Shown here piece after piece: positions 29,286-37,868 of a stretch of DNA of 64,000 nucleotides; positions within the stretch are counted from its first letter, which is position 1, and every line of letters starts with the position of its first letter. The position numbers and the translations under genes were made by a program. Where the stretch lies: positions 1,302,001 to 1,366,000 of the forward strand of contig NZ_CP042425.1 of NCBI RefSeq assembly GCF_008254045.1, written 5' to 3'. The notes below the pieces were generated by a model. It saw only the letters and a list, made by a program, of their open reading frames with translations, was not told the origin of the DNA and ran no database searches. This DNA comes from Limnoglobus roseus. Lineage in GTDB: Bacteria; Planctomycetota; Planctomycetia; Gemmatales; Gemmataceae.

Positions 29286-29601
29286 GGAGAAGTCTCCGAG
29301 AAGAGTTTCGGGGTGGGAAGCGAGGTGATTCTAGTCGCGGCCGGCGAACAAGGAAGCACGAAAGTTCTTGTCCCGACCGCACGAGATTCCCGTTTGAGAT
29401 GGCAGATGGCAAGAGATTATCAGACAGATGACAACCTACGATTGGAATATCGTCTACTCGTAATTGCTCGCCAAAGTATTGTGAAGATCTGCTGAAACTC
29501 TCCAGGAACCCTATTCTCTCCTCTGGCGGAAGGCGAAGACCTTCCTGACAATTGGCCTTGCCCCCACGGGCGTCCGCCAGCCCGCGTTCCGAGGTCGCTT
29601 T
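29286..29601. other. Intergenic region before the phosphate transporter
   Basis: The 316 bases between the divergent isomerase and PiT genes have lower GC than the neighbours, especially 29400-29520. I see no convincing gene, RNA motif or palindrome. It presumably holds the promoters of both genes. GAGG lies about 8 bases before the PiT ATG. Confidence 0.5.
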
Positions 29602-30954
29602 ATGTGGTTATGGGATAGTGTCTCCACCCTGCCGATCCTACCGCTCGTATTCTTCGCAATCGCCCTGGCCGTCGCCTTCGGGTTCGAGTTCATCAACGGC
29701 TTCCACGACACGGCTAACGCCGTCACCACCGTCATCTACACCCGCACCCTGCCGGCGACCCCGGCCGTCGTCTACTCCGGGGTGATGAACTTCCTCGGCG
29801 TCATCACCGCCGGCACCGGCGTCGCCTTCGGCGTCGTCAACTTGCTCCCGGTCGACCTCCTGATCGACCGGGCCGGTTCGCCGGCCGCGCTTCTCATGGT
29901 GTTGTCGCTGCTCCTCGCCGGCGTGGCCTGGAACCTCGGCACGTGGTACGTCGGCCTGCCGGTCAGCAGTTCGCACACGCTCATCGGCAGTATCCTCGGC
30001 GTCGGCCTGGCCAACAGCCTGCTCGAAGGCAAGGGCCTCAACGGCGTGTCGTGGGACAAGGCCATCCAGACGTTCATGTTCCTGTTCATCACGCCGCTGA
30101 TCGGGTTCGTGTCGGCGATGATCCTCTTGTTCACCCTGAAGCGGTTCGTACGGACGCCGCGGTTGTACAAGCCGCCGGAAGGCGACGACCGCCCGCCGGG
30201 TTGGATTCGTACCATCCTGATCGCCACGTGCGGCGGTGTGAGCTTCGCCCACGGGTCGAACGACGGCCAGAAGGGGATGGGCTTGCTCGTCCTGGTGCTG
30301 CTCGGTTTCCTGCCGTTCCACTACGCCCTCGACACGGCCAAGCCGGACCGGGCGAGGGAAGTCCGCGAGGCCCTGCCGGCCGCACGGGAGCGCATTCCGG
30401 CCGAGAAGATGAACTCGAAGTTGGAGAAAGACTTCGCCACGGCCCAGCAGTTGATCGACGGCAAGGACTCGTTCACCGACCTCGAACCCGAAGATCGTTG
30501 GAAGTGTCGGCAGGCCCTGTACCGGATCTCGAAGGCGCTCCCGAAGGACGAACCGGAGGGCGGTCCGCGGGCGACGCTGACGAAGGCGGTCGAGTTCGTG
30601 CCGCTGTGGGTGAAGATTTGCACGGCGTTCGCCCTCGGAATCGGCACGATGGTCGGGTACAGGCGGATCGTCGTCACCGTGGCCGAGCGGGTCGGCAAAC
30701 AACACCTGACGTACGCGCAGGGGGCCGTGGCAGAGTTCGTGGCCGCCATGACCATCTACGGGGCAGACATGGTTAACGCCCCGGTGAGCACCACGCAAAT
30801 CTTGACGAGCGGTGTCGCCGGCACGATGGTCGCCAACGGGACCGGCGTGCAACCGAGCACCGTCCGCAAGATCTTGCTCGCCTGGCTCATGACCCTGCCG
30901 GCCACAACGCTGCTCGCCGGCACGCTGTTCGCGATCGGCCGACTGTTCGTGTAG
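29602..30954 (+). CDS. PiT family inorganic phosphate transporter
   Basis: The 450-residue inner-membrane protein has about ten transmembrane helices in two halves, each with the PiT signature (GFHDTANAV near residue 33; FAHGSNDGQ near residue 215). It moves phosphate with protons or cations. A soluble loop of about 100 residues between the halves (about 235-340) is longer than minimal and charged. No phosphate regulator is nearby. It converges with the next gene, with only 13 bases between stops. Confidence 0.92.
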   Translation: MWLWDSVSTLPILPLVFFAIALAVAFGFEFINGFHDTANAVTTVIYTRTLPATPAVVYSGVMNFLGVITAGTGVAFGVVNLLPVDLLIDRAGSPAALLMVLSLLLAGVAWNLGTWYVGLPVSSSHTLIGSILGVGLANSLLEGKGLNGVSWDKAIQTFMFLFITPLIGFVSAMILLFTLKRFVRTPRLYKPPEGDDRPPGWIRTILIATCGGVSFAHGSNDGQKGMGLLVLVLLGFLPFHYALDTAKPDRAREVREALPAARERIPAEKMNSKLEKDFATAQQLIDGKDSFTDLEPEDRWKCRQALYRISKALPKDEPEGGPRATLTKAVEFVPLWVKICTAFALGIGTMVGYRRIVVTVAERVGKQHLTYAQGAVAEFVAAMTIYGADMVNAPVSTTQILTSGVAGTMVANGTGVQPSTVRKILLAWLMTLPATTLLAGTLFAIGRLFV

Positions 30955-30967
30955 TTCGAAACTCTGG

Positions 30968-31378
30968 TTAATCGACCCAGCCGTGACCGGCACAGGTCGG
31001 GCAGACAATTGTCTTCGCCCGACCTGTGCCGGCATCCGTTCCGAACGACCAAAACCGGTTCCCGAGGCAACGGTCGCAAGTGGCCGCCCCAAACGGACGA
31101 GGCGGGAGCAATTCGAACAGGCCTGCTATTCCGGTTTTCTTCGCGCCAACAACGATAACGCAGACGGCCTCGTCCGGCGTAGCCTCACGAACTGGTTCGC
31201 CCGACCATTCTCGGGTGTCGAGGAGCACCCGACCGTCAGCCGTCAAATAACTGGCCGGTCCGAAGCCGGGATCGAGTAAAAAAGCATCCTCGCTCACGGT
31301 CACGTCATCGCTATAGCCGCGGGCCGATTGCACCGCCCGGAGTTGCGCGAGTAAGGTGTGGGGGATTTGAAACCGCAC
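30968..31378 (-). CDS. Small protein with C-terminal zinc-ribbon
   Basis: The 136-residue protein has no signal peptide. Its C-terminus has two CxxC pairs (Cys101/Cys104 and Cys126/Cys129) arranged like a DnaJ-type zinc ribbon: CDRC, then CPTC followed by GHGWV. The N-terminal 95 residues are a beta-rich domain I do not recognise. The segment between the cysteine pairs is encoded by a 16-bp perfect inverted repeat. Probably a nucleic acid or protein binder, function unknown. Confidence 0.7.
   Translation of the reverse strand: MRFQIPHTLLAQLRAVQSARGYSDDVTVSEDAFLLDPGFGPASYLTADGRVLLDTREWSGEPVREATPDEAVCVIVVGAKKTGIAGLFELLPPRPFGAATCDRCLGNRFWSFGTDAGTGRAKTIVCPTCAGHGWVD
30987..31032. terminator. Strong hairpin inside the 3' end of a gene
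   Basis: CCGGCACAGGTCGGGC (30987-31002) pairs perfectly with its complement at 31017-31032. The loop is itself palindromic (AGACAATTGTCT). It lies 33 bases past the PiT stop codon and within the last codons of the opposing gene. It could end PiT transcription; no T-run follows, so factor-dependent termination or another role is possible. Confidence 0.5.
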
Positions 31379-31463
31379 GAGTTCTATCCTTCGTGAGTGC
31401 CTGTTACGGCAACCCTAACGGCCGACCGGACCACCGGCAACGTCGAACCGATTGCATTAACGA

Positions 31464-31650
31464 AACAAGCCCCGGCGATATGTCGCCGGGGCTTGTTGGT
31501 GTTCGGTAAATCGAACCGACCGGGTTCGTGAACGGCCTCTCCCCTCCGTTCACGAAACCCGGTCAGTTAGTGCGAAAGTCGTGTCGACCCGGATGACTAA
31601 CGGCCTCTCCCCTCCGTTAACCACCCGCTCGATTTGACTCGTGCGAAAGT
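31464..31650 (-). ncRNA. Candidate structured small RNA with tandem hairpins and terminator
   Basis: Two hairpins share the 20-base core AACGGCCTCTCCCCTCCGTT (31531-31550 and 31599-31618). The first has an 18-bp stem, the second is weaker but keeps one compensatory pair (G-C to T-A). The 10-base flank GTGCGAAAGT also repeats (31570 and 31641), so the unit is about 70 bases. On the minus strand the loops read AGGGGAGAGG and a 15-bp perfect hairpin (31464-31497) followed by a T-rich tail closes the unit. Strand is a judgement; on the plus strand the loops would be C-rich. I found no convincing promoter. Confidence 0.4.
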
Positions 31651-31975
31651 ATCTATTGCACCCGTCGCGCCAATCGCCGACGGGCCGTCGAAATTTCTCG
31701 CGAACCGCTCGCGTTCGCCTGAGTTCCTAGCGGTTTCCGCGGCTCAAGTTTTTTTCGAACGGCGAACCAACGTCCTCGAAACTCCGCCCGCGCTGCCGAA
31801 GGCGTTTGCAGTTCGTGCTGCATCCCCGAACATTCGCCCGGAACCACGTCCCGGGCGAGTGAATTTCTCGACTTTCCCGATCGACTTACCGAAGGGAATA
31901 GAGGACTTCGTTGTCCGCGAAGCGCCCACCGCCTACCATGCCAGAAGACCCACGGACCCCGAACGGACCCGACCG

Positions 31976-32938
31976 ATGGCCACCGACCTGCGCGTGAAGG
32001 AAACCGAGCTTCAGACCGTCACCGAGCAGTTGGTGGACTCGTACACCGCGTGTAGCCGCCTGAACCACCTTGGCCACGAGCCGCTGCCGAGCCGCGAGGC
32101 CGTCGCCGAGATCATCTCCGACCTGCAAGAAATCCTCTACCCCGGCTACGGCAAGCGGCAGAACCTGCACATCGGCAACATCACCTTCTACGTCGGCAGC
32201 CTCGTCGATTCCCTGCACGACCGGCTGACGGAGCAGGTCGCCCGCGCCCTCCGGCACGACCTGAAGGCCGAGTCGCCGCACACCGACTTCCACGCGCTCG
32301 CGCAGAAGAAAGCAGTCGAACTCCTGCGGCGGCTGGCGGACGTGCGGCTGACGCTCGAACGCGACGTGGAGGCGGCCTTCCGCGGCGATCCGGCGGCCAA
32401 GAGCCACCACGAGATCATCTTCTGCTACCCCGGCTTGGAAGCGATCACGATTTACCGCGTCGCGCACCAACTGCACGCGCTCGGCGTGCCGTACATCCCG
32501 CGGATGATGACGGAACACGCCCACGCGAAGACCGGCATCGACATCCACCCCGGCGCGCACATCGGCCCTGGCTTCTTCATCGACCACGGCACGGGCGTCG
32601 TCATCGGCGAGACGTGCGACATCGGCGAGTGCGTGAAGCTCTACCAGGGCGTGACACTCGGCGCGCTGAGTTTCGAGCGGACCGACGGCGGCGAACTGTT
32701 GCACGGCTCGTACAAGCGGCACCCGACGCTGAAGGACAACGTGGTGGTGTACGCGAACGCGACGATCCTGGGCGGCCTGACGACGATCGGCGAGCGGGCG
32801 GTGATCGGGTCGAACACGTGGATCACGGAAAGCGTGCCGCCGGACACGACGGTCGTGCTGGAGAAGCCGAAGCTCCGGGTGAAGGGCAGCAAAGCCCCCG
32901 CCCACACAGAAGCCGAGGCGAGCATGTACTTCATCTGA
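31976..32938 (+). CDS. cysE: Serine O-acetyltransferase
   Basis: The 320-residue enzyme has an N-terminal helical domain and a left-handed parallel beta-helix built of hexapeptide repeats (from about residue 190: IDIHPGAHIGPGFFIDHG). The catalytic His/Asp pair is in FIDHGTGVVIGE. It makes O-acetylserine for cysteine synthesis. At 320 residues it is longer than E. coli CysE (273). I use the ATG at 31976 because the helical SAT domain starts there; the frame is open upstream but not protein-like. The intergenic region before it is about 600 bases. Confidence 0.93.
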   Translation: MATDLRVKETELQTVTEQLVDSYTACSRLNHLGHEPLPSREAVAEIISDLQEILYPGYGKRQNLHIGNITFYVGSLVDSLHDRLTEQVARALRHDLKAESPHTDFHALAQKKAVELLRRLADVRLTLERDVEAAFRGDPAAKSHHEIIFCYPGLEAITIYRVAHQLHALGVPYIPRMMTEHAHAKTGIDIHPGAHIGPGFFIDHGTGVVIGETCDIGECVKLYQGVTLGALSFERTDGGELLHGSYKRHPTLKDNVVVYANATILGGLTTIGERAVIGSNTWITESVPPDTTVVLEKPKLRVKGSKAPAHTEAEASMYFI

Positions 32939-32947
32939 CATCTTTGA

Positions 32948-33135
32948 CGAGCGGGGGCGTCAGCCCCTGATTCTCGAATCGCAAGCACTTAGTGCTGCAC
33001 CAACGGCGAGCGGCCCGGCGTGAGCGGGCCATGTCTGGTACTCGCAGACACGGCCCGCTCACGCCGGGCCGCTCGCCGTTGATTTCCGAGGGTGTCGTTG
33101 TCGTCCGAGAATCAGGGGGCTGACGCCCCCGCTCG
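32948..33135. repeat. Nested palindromic element between convergent cysE and icd
   Basis: Outer arms (32948-32976 with 33106-33135) enclose an inner, larger palindrome (33002-33080) that is copy 2 of the dispersed GCGGGCCGTGTCT family. It sits between the stop codons of two convergent genes. Confidence 0.8.
33002..33080. repeat. Dispersed GCGGGCCGTGTCT palindrome, copy 2
   Basis: This copy is almost perfectly self-complementary over 79 bases (AACGGCGAGCGGCCCGGCG at the left, its complement at the right, 7-base loop). It shares the GGCGAGCGGCCCGGCG and GACACGGCCCGCTC blocks with copies at 10460 and 60317. It is nested in a second, unrelated palindrome. Confidence 0.8.
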
Positions 33136-33147
33136 CCAAGATCGTTG

Positions 33148-34362
33148 TTACCCCATTCGCGACTTCAGCTCCGCGTCCACAGCGTCGAGGTACCCTTCCG
33201 TCGTCAGGTACGGCGTCTTGTCGCTGATGAGTATGGCCAGGTCCTTCGTCATCTTGCCGCTCTCGACCATGTCCACGCAGACCTTCTCCACTGTCTCCGC
33301 GAACGTCACCAACTCCGGCGTGCCGTCCATCTTGCCGCGGTAGATCAGGCCGCGGGTCCAGGCGTAGATCGACGCGATCGGGTTCGTGCTCGTCTTCTTC
33401 CCCTTCTGGTGTTCGCGGTAGTGCCGCGTGACGGTGCCGTGGGCGGCCTCGGCTTCCACCGTTTTGCCGTCCGGCGTCGTCAGCACGCTCGTCATCAGGC
33501 CGAGCGAGCCATAACCCTGCGCGACCGTGTCACTCTGCACGTCGCCGTCGTAGTTCTTGCACGCCCAGAGGTAGCCGCCGGCCCACTTCATGTTGGCGGC
33601 CACCATGTCGTCGATCAGGCGGTGTTCGTAGGTCAGTTTCTTCGCGTCGAACTTCGCCTTGAACTCGGCGTCGAACACCTCATGGAAGAGGTTCTTGAAC
33701 CGGCCGTCGTAGATCTTGAGGATCGTGTTCTTCGTGCTGAGGTACACGGAGTAGTCGCGGCCGAGGCCGTAGTTGAAGCACGCGCGGGCGAAGCCCTTGA
33801 TGGAGTTGTCGAGGTTGTACATCGCGAGCGTGACGCCGGCGCTGGGGGCCTTGAAGACTTCTTTCTCAATGGTCGGCCCGCCGTCGGCCGGGGTGTACGT
33901 CAGCTTCACCGTGCCGGCACCGGGGAACAGGATTTCGCTCGCCTTGTACTGATCGCCGAACCCGTGGCGGGCGACGACGACGGGCTTGTCCCAGTGGCCG
34001 ACGAGCCGCGGCACGTTCTTGCACACGATCGGCTCGCGGAAAATGGTGCCGTCGAGGATGTTCCGGATCGTGCCGTTGGGCGACGGGTACATCCGCTTCA
34101 GGTTGAACTCTTTCACCCGCGCCTCGTCCGGCGTGATGGTCGCGCACTTGACGGCCACGCCGTACTGCTTGGTCGCCTCGGCCGACTCGAACGTGACCTT
34201 GTCGTCGGTGCGGTCACGTTCCTCGATGCCCAGGTCGAAATACTTCAGGTCGATGTCGAGGTACGGCAGGATCAACTTCTCGCGGATCTTCTGCCAGATG
34301 ATGCGGGTCATCTCATCGCCGTCCATCTCGACGACGGGATTCTTGACTTTGATCTTGGCCAC
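33148..34362 (-). CDS. icd: NADP-dependent isocitrate dehydrogenase (eukaryote-type dimeric form)
   Basis: The 404-residue enzyme aligns with the type II homodimeric family found in eukaryotes and some bacteria, not with E. coli Icd. Its hallmark segments are [14 protein letters not shown] at the start, [18 protein letters not shown], and [19 protein letters not shown]. It makes 2-oxoglutarate and NADPH. Residues for isocitrate and metal binding (Asp in NYDGDVQSD) are present. Confidence 0.95.
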   Translation of the reverse strand: MAKIKVKNPVVEMDGDEMTRIIWQKIREKLILPYLDIDLKYFDLGIEERDRTDDKVTFESAEATKQYGVAVKCATITPDEARVKEFNLKRMYPSPNGTIRNILDGTIFREPIVCKNVPRLVGHWDKPVVVARHGFGDQYKASEILFPGAGTVKLTYTPADGGPTIEKEVFKAPSAGVTLAMYNLDNSIKGFARACFNYGLGRDYSVYLSTKNTILKIYDGRFKNLFHEVFDAEFKAKFDAKKLTYEHRLIDDMVAANMKWAGGYLWACKNYDGDVQSDTVAQGYGSLGLMTSVLTTPDGKTVEAEAAHGTVTRHYREHQKGKKTSTNPIASIYAWTRGLIYRGKMDGTPELVTFAETVEKVCVDMVESGKMTKDLAILISDKTPYLTTEGYLDAVDAELKSRMG

Positions 34363-34437
34363 GGGAGTACTCCGGGTGAGGTTCGCGGGAAAGGAGATAG
34401 AGTAGGCGAACGCGGGAGCGATGAACAGAAGTGAGAG

Positions 34438-34845
34438 CTACTCGGCCGCCGGTGGGGAGGGATCCTCCTTGGCGACCGTGAGCTTGACGCCGGCTTCTTG
34501 GCTCTGCCGAATGACCTGCCAGACTTTCGAGAGTTGCTCGACCCACTTCGCCGGGTCGAACTTGGGGGGCTGGCCGGTCTTCTCCGCTTGCTCGGCTACT
34601 TTACCGAGAGCATCTTCGATGGCCTCTCGGGCATTCTCTTCGATCTTTTCACTGATCGGGCTGCGGCGAACAGACTCTACCTCTGTAACTAACGAAGGTG
34701 CGAGAACAGCGGTTCCGATTGCGGGGGTACGCTGCCCGTCTTCGAGGGCTTGCCGAACGATGCGGAGGATCGACTCGTCATCGGCCTCATTGCGAGGGAT
34801 GAGTGTGACCTTCAATCGGCGGCCGGGTCGGCTGGTGTCGCTCAT
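34438..34845 (-). CDS. Hypothetical protein, third gene of a coupled cassette
   Basis: The 135-residue protein starts with basic residues (SDTSRPGRRLKVTLIPR), then a mixed alpha/beta N-terminal part and a long helical C-terminal part. No signal peptide or membrane segment. The ATG at 34845 overlaps the previous gene's TGA (ATGA), so translation is coupled. I do not recognise it. It could be the soluble partner of the upstream membrane protein. Confidence 0.65.
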   Translation of the reverse strand: MSDTSRPGRRLKVTLIPRNEADDESILRIVRQALEDGQRTPAIGTAVLAPSLVTEVESVRRSPISEKIEENAREAIEDALGKVAEQAEKTGQPPKFDPAKWVEQLSKVWQVIRQSQEAGVKLTVAKEDPSPPAAE

Positions 34846-35837
34846 GCCACGGGGCAACCCACGGGAATTGGTACCGGGGCCGTAAAGTCCACCGGCGTTT
34901 GCACGGCCAAACCGTGCCCCCCGCCGGCGATGTCCAATGAACTAAGCGCGGCGGCCAGTTCCCTGGCCCAGGCAATCGCTTCGTCGTTCGTCATGTCGTC
35001 GGGCACGTGGAATTCGAAAACGAGTTCTTGAAGCGGCTTCTCGGGCAGGGGCCATCCCGTCGGGCGCCTGTCAGGCCAGACAGGCCCGAACACGGACGCA
35101 GGAACGGGGGTTGTATCTGTAAACGCATTTGCGACGGCGAGGCCTTGGACAGTCGTGAAGTCCGATCTGATAGTATCGGCGTTAGCGGCGGCTCTGGCGG
35201 CGGCTCTGGCGGCGGCTCTGACGGCGGCGACGGTACTGGCGTTGGCGTTGGCGTTGGCGTTGGCAGCAGTGGCGGCGGATCTGGCGGCGGCGGCGGCGTT
35301 GGCAGCAGCGTCGTCGGCGGCTCGGACGGTGGCGGTAACGGTGGCGGAGTTGGCGGCGTCAACGGCTCTGGCGGCAGTGGCGTCAGCGGCTCTGGCGGCG
35401 GCGGCGGTATATTCCGCTACGCTAATCGCTTTCTCGATTGCCGTTAAATGTCCCTCAGAGGCCTCACGCCAAAAGTGTTTGACGAGTGGCAAGACTCTTC
35501 GCGCGCAGCGTGCCGCAAACGCGATTTGGGCCCATCGCGGGAGTCGCCGGATTTCGTCCGCGTTCGGGACGACCGATGTCAAACTGGGGTGAGAGAGGTC
35601 CACATATTGCAACGTGCCGAACTCCTCACCTTTGCGTGCGGCACCCCGAAGTTTGGTCACCAATGAAATGAGAATCTCAACCCGCGTTTCATCGTACTTC
35701 GCCAACTCGGCTTCACTCGTCTGGTCCATACGCTCAATGATCTGATCGGCACTCCGTTCAAACCGCCGCACGGCCCGGAGTAGAAACCCCGCGAACAACA
35801 ACGAGACGCACAGATTGAATGCGATTCCGACCCACAT
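34842..35837 (-). CDS. Membrane-anchored protein with alanine-rich repeat region
   Basis: The 331-residue protein has one N-terminal transmembrane helix (about residues 3-20), then a charged helical part. An alanine-rich stretch (about 143-225) reads with periodic Arg, Asp and Asn (ARAA and AN repeats). The C-terminal domain (about 240-325) has EFHVPDDMTNDEAIAWAREL. The coding DNA contains a 12-base unit repeated three times and a 6-base unit repeated four times. Alanine-rich helical repeats of this style occur in some toxin-immunity and surface proteins, but I cannot assign the family. Eleven bases separate it from the gene upstream. Confidence 0.65.
   Translation of the reverse strand: MWVGIAFNLCVSLLFAGFLLRAVRRFERSADQIIERMDQTSEAELAKYDETRVEILISLVTKLRGAARKGEEFGTLQYVDLSHPSLTSVVPNADEIRRLPRWAQIAFAARCARRVLPLVKHFWREASEGHLTAIEKAISVAEYTAAAARAADATAARAVDAANSATVTATVRAADDAAANAAAAARSAATAANANANANASTVAAVRAAARAAARAAANADTIRSDFTTVQGLAVANAFTDTTPVPASVFGPVWPDRRPTGWPLPEKPLQELVFEFHVPDDMTNDEAIAWARELAAALSSLDIAGGGHGLAVQTPVDFTAPVPIPVGCPVA
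35185..35264. repeat. In-frame tandem DNA repeats within the Ala-rich gene
   Basis: GCGGCGGCTCTG repeats exactly three times (35185-35220), and GTTGGC repeats four times (35241-35264). Both periods are multiples of three, so length changes would keep the frame. On the minus strand they encode ARAA and AN repeats. Confidence 0.85.
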
Positions 35838-35848
35838 GATGAGCGTCT

Positions 35849-36193
35849 TTACCCTTGGAGTTTCTTACTGAGCGTCCCGATTTCCTTCCGCAACTTCTCT
35901 ACCTCGGTTGTGAGGCTTGCAATTTGATCGTCCTTGGCCTTCAAGAGTTGGTGATCCTTCTCAGTCAGCGCCTTTTGCGAATCCTGAAATCGCTTGAGTT
36001 CGGCATCGCGATCCTCCCGTGTTTCCTTCCGCAGTCGTCCTTCCCGGTCTTGCAAGTCCTTCCGGAGTTTATCGGCCCCTTGTTCCAGCCGGATTTCTTT
36101 TTCTCGCACTCGCTTCTCGGCATACCAAATTGCCAGACCGATGACGACGACCATCGGGAACTGACGGAGGATCTCGATCAACCAATCCGGCAT
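35849..36193 (-). CDS. Single-pass membrane protein with long coiled coil
   Basis: The 114-residue protein has an N-terminal hydrophobic segment (about 12-24: FPMVVVIGLAIWY) followed by a long, highly charged heptad-like coil to the C-terminus (VREKEIRLEQ, later DQIASLTTEVEKLRKE). I use the ATG at 36193 (MPDWLIEIL), directly before the hydrophobic helix. It is the first gene of a three-gene cassette with an 11-base gap to the next. Probably an oligomeric membrane tether. Confidence 0.7.
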   Translation of the reverse strand: MPDWLIEILRQFPMVVVIGLAIWYAEKRVREKEIRLEQGADKLRKDLQDREGRLRKETREDRDAELKRFQDSQKALTEKDHQLLKAKDDQIASLTTEVEKLRKEIGTLSKKLQG

Positions 36194-36367
36194 CGCGGCA
36201 CCCGGGCGAGGAATAGTGCATCGGCCGTACTGTATTAGACGCCAACTCTTCGTCTCCGACAAGCCCATAGCCCTGCGGCTGGAAATTCCCGAAACCGACC
36301 ATACCCCTACTTTGGTCTGTCGCGACCGCCGGCTGCAGTCCGTTCAGTCCTTTTTCGGAACCCTCCC

Positions 36368-37723
36368 ATGAGTACATCTCTCCCACTGCTGCTGTTGCTC
36401 GCCGCTGGCAGTTCCGCCGCCCCACCGCCGGTGAAAAGCCCGGACCTCGCGAAACCGATCGAATTGATGCTACCGTCGGCCCCGGACGACGCCGTTCTCG
36501 CCGGCAACGGCCAGTACATCGCCTTCACCTGTCCGGAAGCGAAGCAGATCGCGGTCGTCGATGTCACCGCCGGCACGATCGCCAAGACGATCCCCTTCAC
36601 CGAAGAGGACGTGCGAACCGTCGGCACCCTGAGTCGGCTGTTCGTCTACACGCCCCGGGCGCGGTCCTTCCAGGGGTACAAGGTCGGCAAGTTCGAGGAG
36701 GACGACAAACCCAAGTTCCTGCCGGCGACGGCCCCCAACGAGGGCATCGGCAGTCTGGTCGCGGCTCCCGGCGTGGACGGACTTGTCATCTTGCAATTCC
36801 CGAAGGCCAAGCTCACCGCCGGCTTCGGCATCTTCCAGCCGAAGCCGGGCTTCGGTGCTCTGAACTGGAGCCACTTCGGACCGACGAACGCCTGGGGGCC
36901 GGTGGAGCTGCGCATCTCGCACACCGGGACGCTGCTCGTCGGCTGGGGCGGCGGGTACGCCGGCCTGGAGGCGGCCGTCATCCGCGGCGTCCGGGCGGAC
37001 GTCTGGGAGGACCAGTACAAGTACGGCCCGGTGCCGTGGGCGATGCCGTCGGCCGACGGGCAGTACATCTACCTATCCGCCGGCCAACTGACGCGAACGA
37101 TGACCTTCGCCGGCGGCCAGAAAAAGGACCAGCCGTACACGTTCCCGGCCGTCGATCCCGGCTTCTACCTCACCGCACCGGCCTCCGAGGCTCTGGCCGA
37201 AGGGAAGGGCGACCGCCCGGTCACGCGGAACAGCCACGGTAGCGGGGCGATGCGAGAAGTGACGCTCTACACGGCGGACAACCAACAGGTCGTGAGCGTG
37301 AAGGCCGACGTTCTGAACGTGAAAATGGACCTGCCGCCGGAAAAGCGAGTCTTCTTCTACAACGCCGCGAGCATGCTGGTGAGGGTCGGCGGGCCGAAGA
37401 AGACGACCGTGAAGTTGGAACGGCTGAGCCTAAAGGACGAACTCGACAAGGCCGGCGGCGACTACCTGGTGGTGGCGTCGGCACCGACGACGGCGACGCG
37501 GAACAACAAGTTCACGTACCCGCTGACGGTGCTCTCGAAGAAGGGCGGCGTGACCGCGAAACTCGACCGCGGCCCGGCCGGGATGAAGGTGTCCGGGACG
37601 ACGCTCACGTGGGACGTGCCCTTCGGGTTCAAGGACCGGTACGCCTCGTTCCAGGTCAGCGTCTCGGACGCCAGCGGCAAGACGGTCCTCCACCTGGGGC
37701 AACTCGTCATCCTGAACCCGTAA
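36368..37723 (+). CDS. Exported beta-propeller-like protein with Ig-like tail
   Basis: The 451-residue protein has a signal peptide (1-17). The body repeats beta-rich units with the pattern found in YVTN-type propellers (GNGQYIAFTCPEAKQIAVVDV). A C-terminal region (about 365-450) resembles a bacterial Ig-like or cadherin-like domain (TYPLTVLSKKG to FQVSVSDASG). No catalytic residues are evident. Likely an envelope or surface protein. It diverges from the cassette at 34.4-36.2 kb. Confidence 0.65.
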   Translation: MSTSLPLLLLLAAGSSAAPPPVKSPDLAKPIELMLPSAPDDAVLAGNGQYIAFTCPEAKQIAVVDVTAGTIAKTIPFTEEDVRTVGTLSRLFVYTPRARSFQGYKVGKFEEDDKPKFLPATAPNEGIGSLVAAPGVDGLVILQFPKAKLTAGFGIFQPKPGFGALNWSHFGPTNAWGPVELRISHTGTLLVGWGGGYAGLEAAVIRGVRADVWEDQYKYGPVPWAMPSADGQYIYLSAGQLTRTMTFAGGQKKDQPYTFPAVDPGFYLTAPASEALAEGKGDRPVTRNSHGSGAMREVTLYTADNQQVVSVKADVLNVKMDLPPEKRVFFYNAASMLVRVGGPKKTTVKLERLSLKDELDKAGGDYLVVASAPTTATRNNKFTYPLTVLSKKGGVTAKLDRGPAGMKVSGTTLTWDVPFGFKDRYASFQVSVSDASGKTVLHLGQLVILNP

Positions 37724-37868
37724 CGGGAAGCGACCGGCGGGGTCTACCCATTCGAACTCGTCCCGAGCCGTCGCGAGCTTGGAAAGCAATTTTGTGATCC
37801 CTAAACACCGCACCCCCGGTGGGAGTGCCACCGGGGGTGCGGGAATCGGACGGGACCCGATTTTGAAC

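Noticed and set aside
31634..31975. Open frame upstream of the cysE ATG
   Set aside because: It has no stop but reads as biased, non-conserved sequence and crosses structured DNA; the SAT domain starts at 31976.
35007..35447. Glycine-rich plus-strand frame (GGSGGG repeats)
   Set aside because: It is the shadow of the alanine-repeat gene on the minus strand; the tandem repeats create open frames on both strands.
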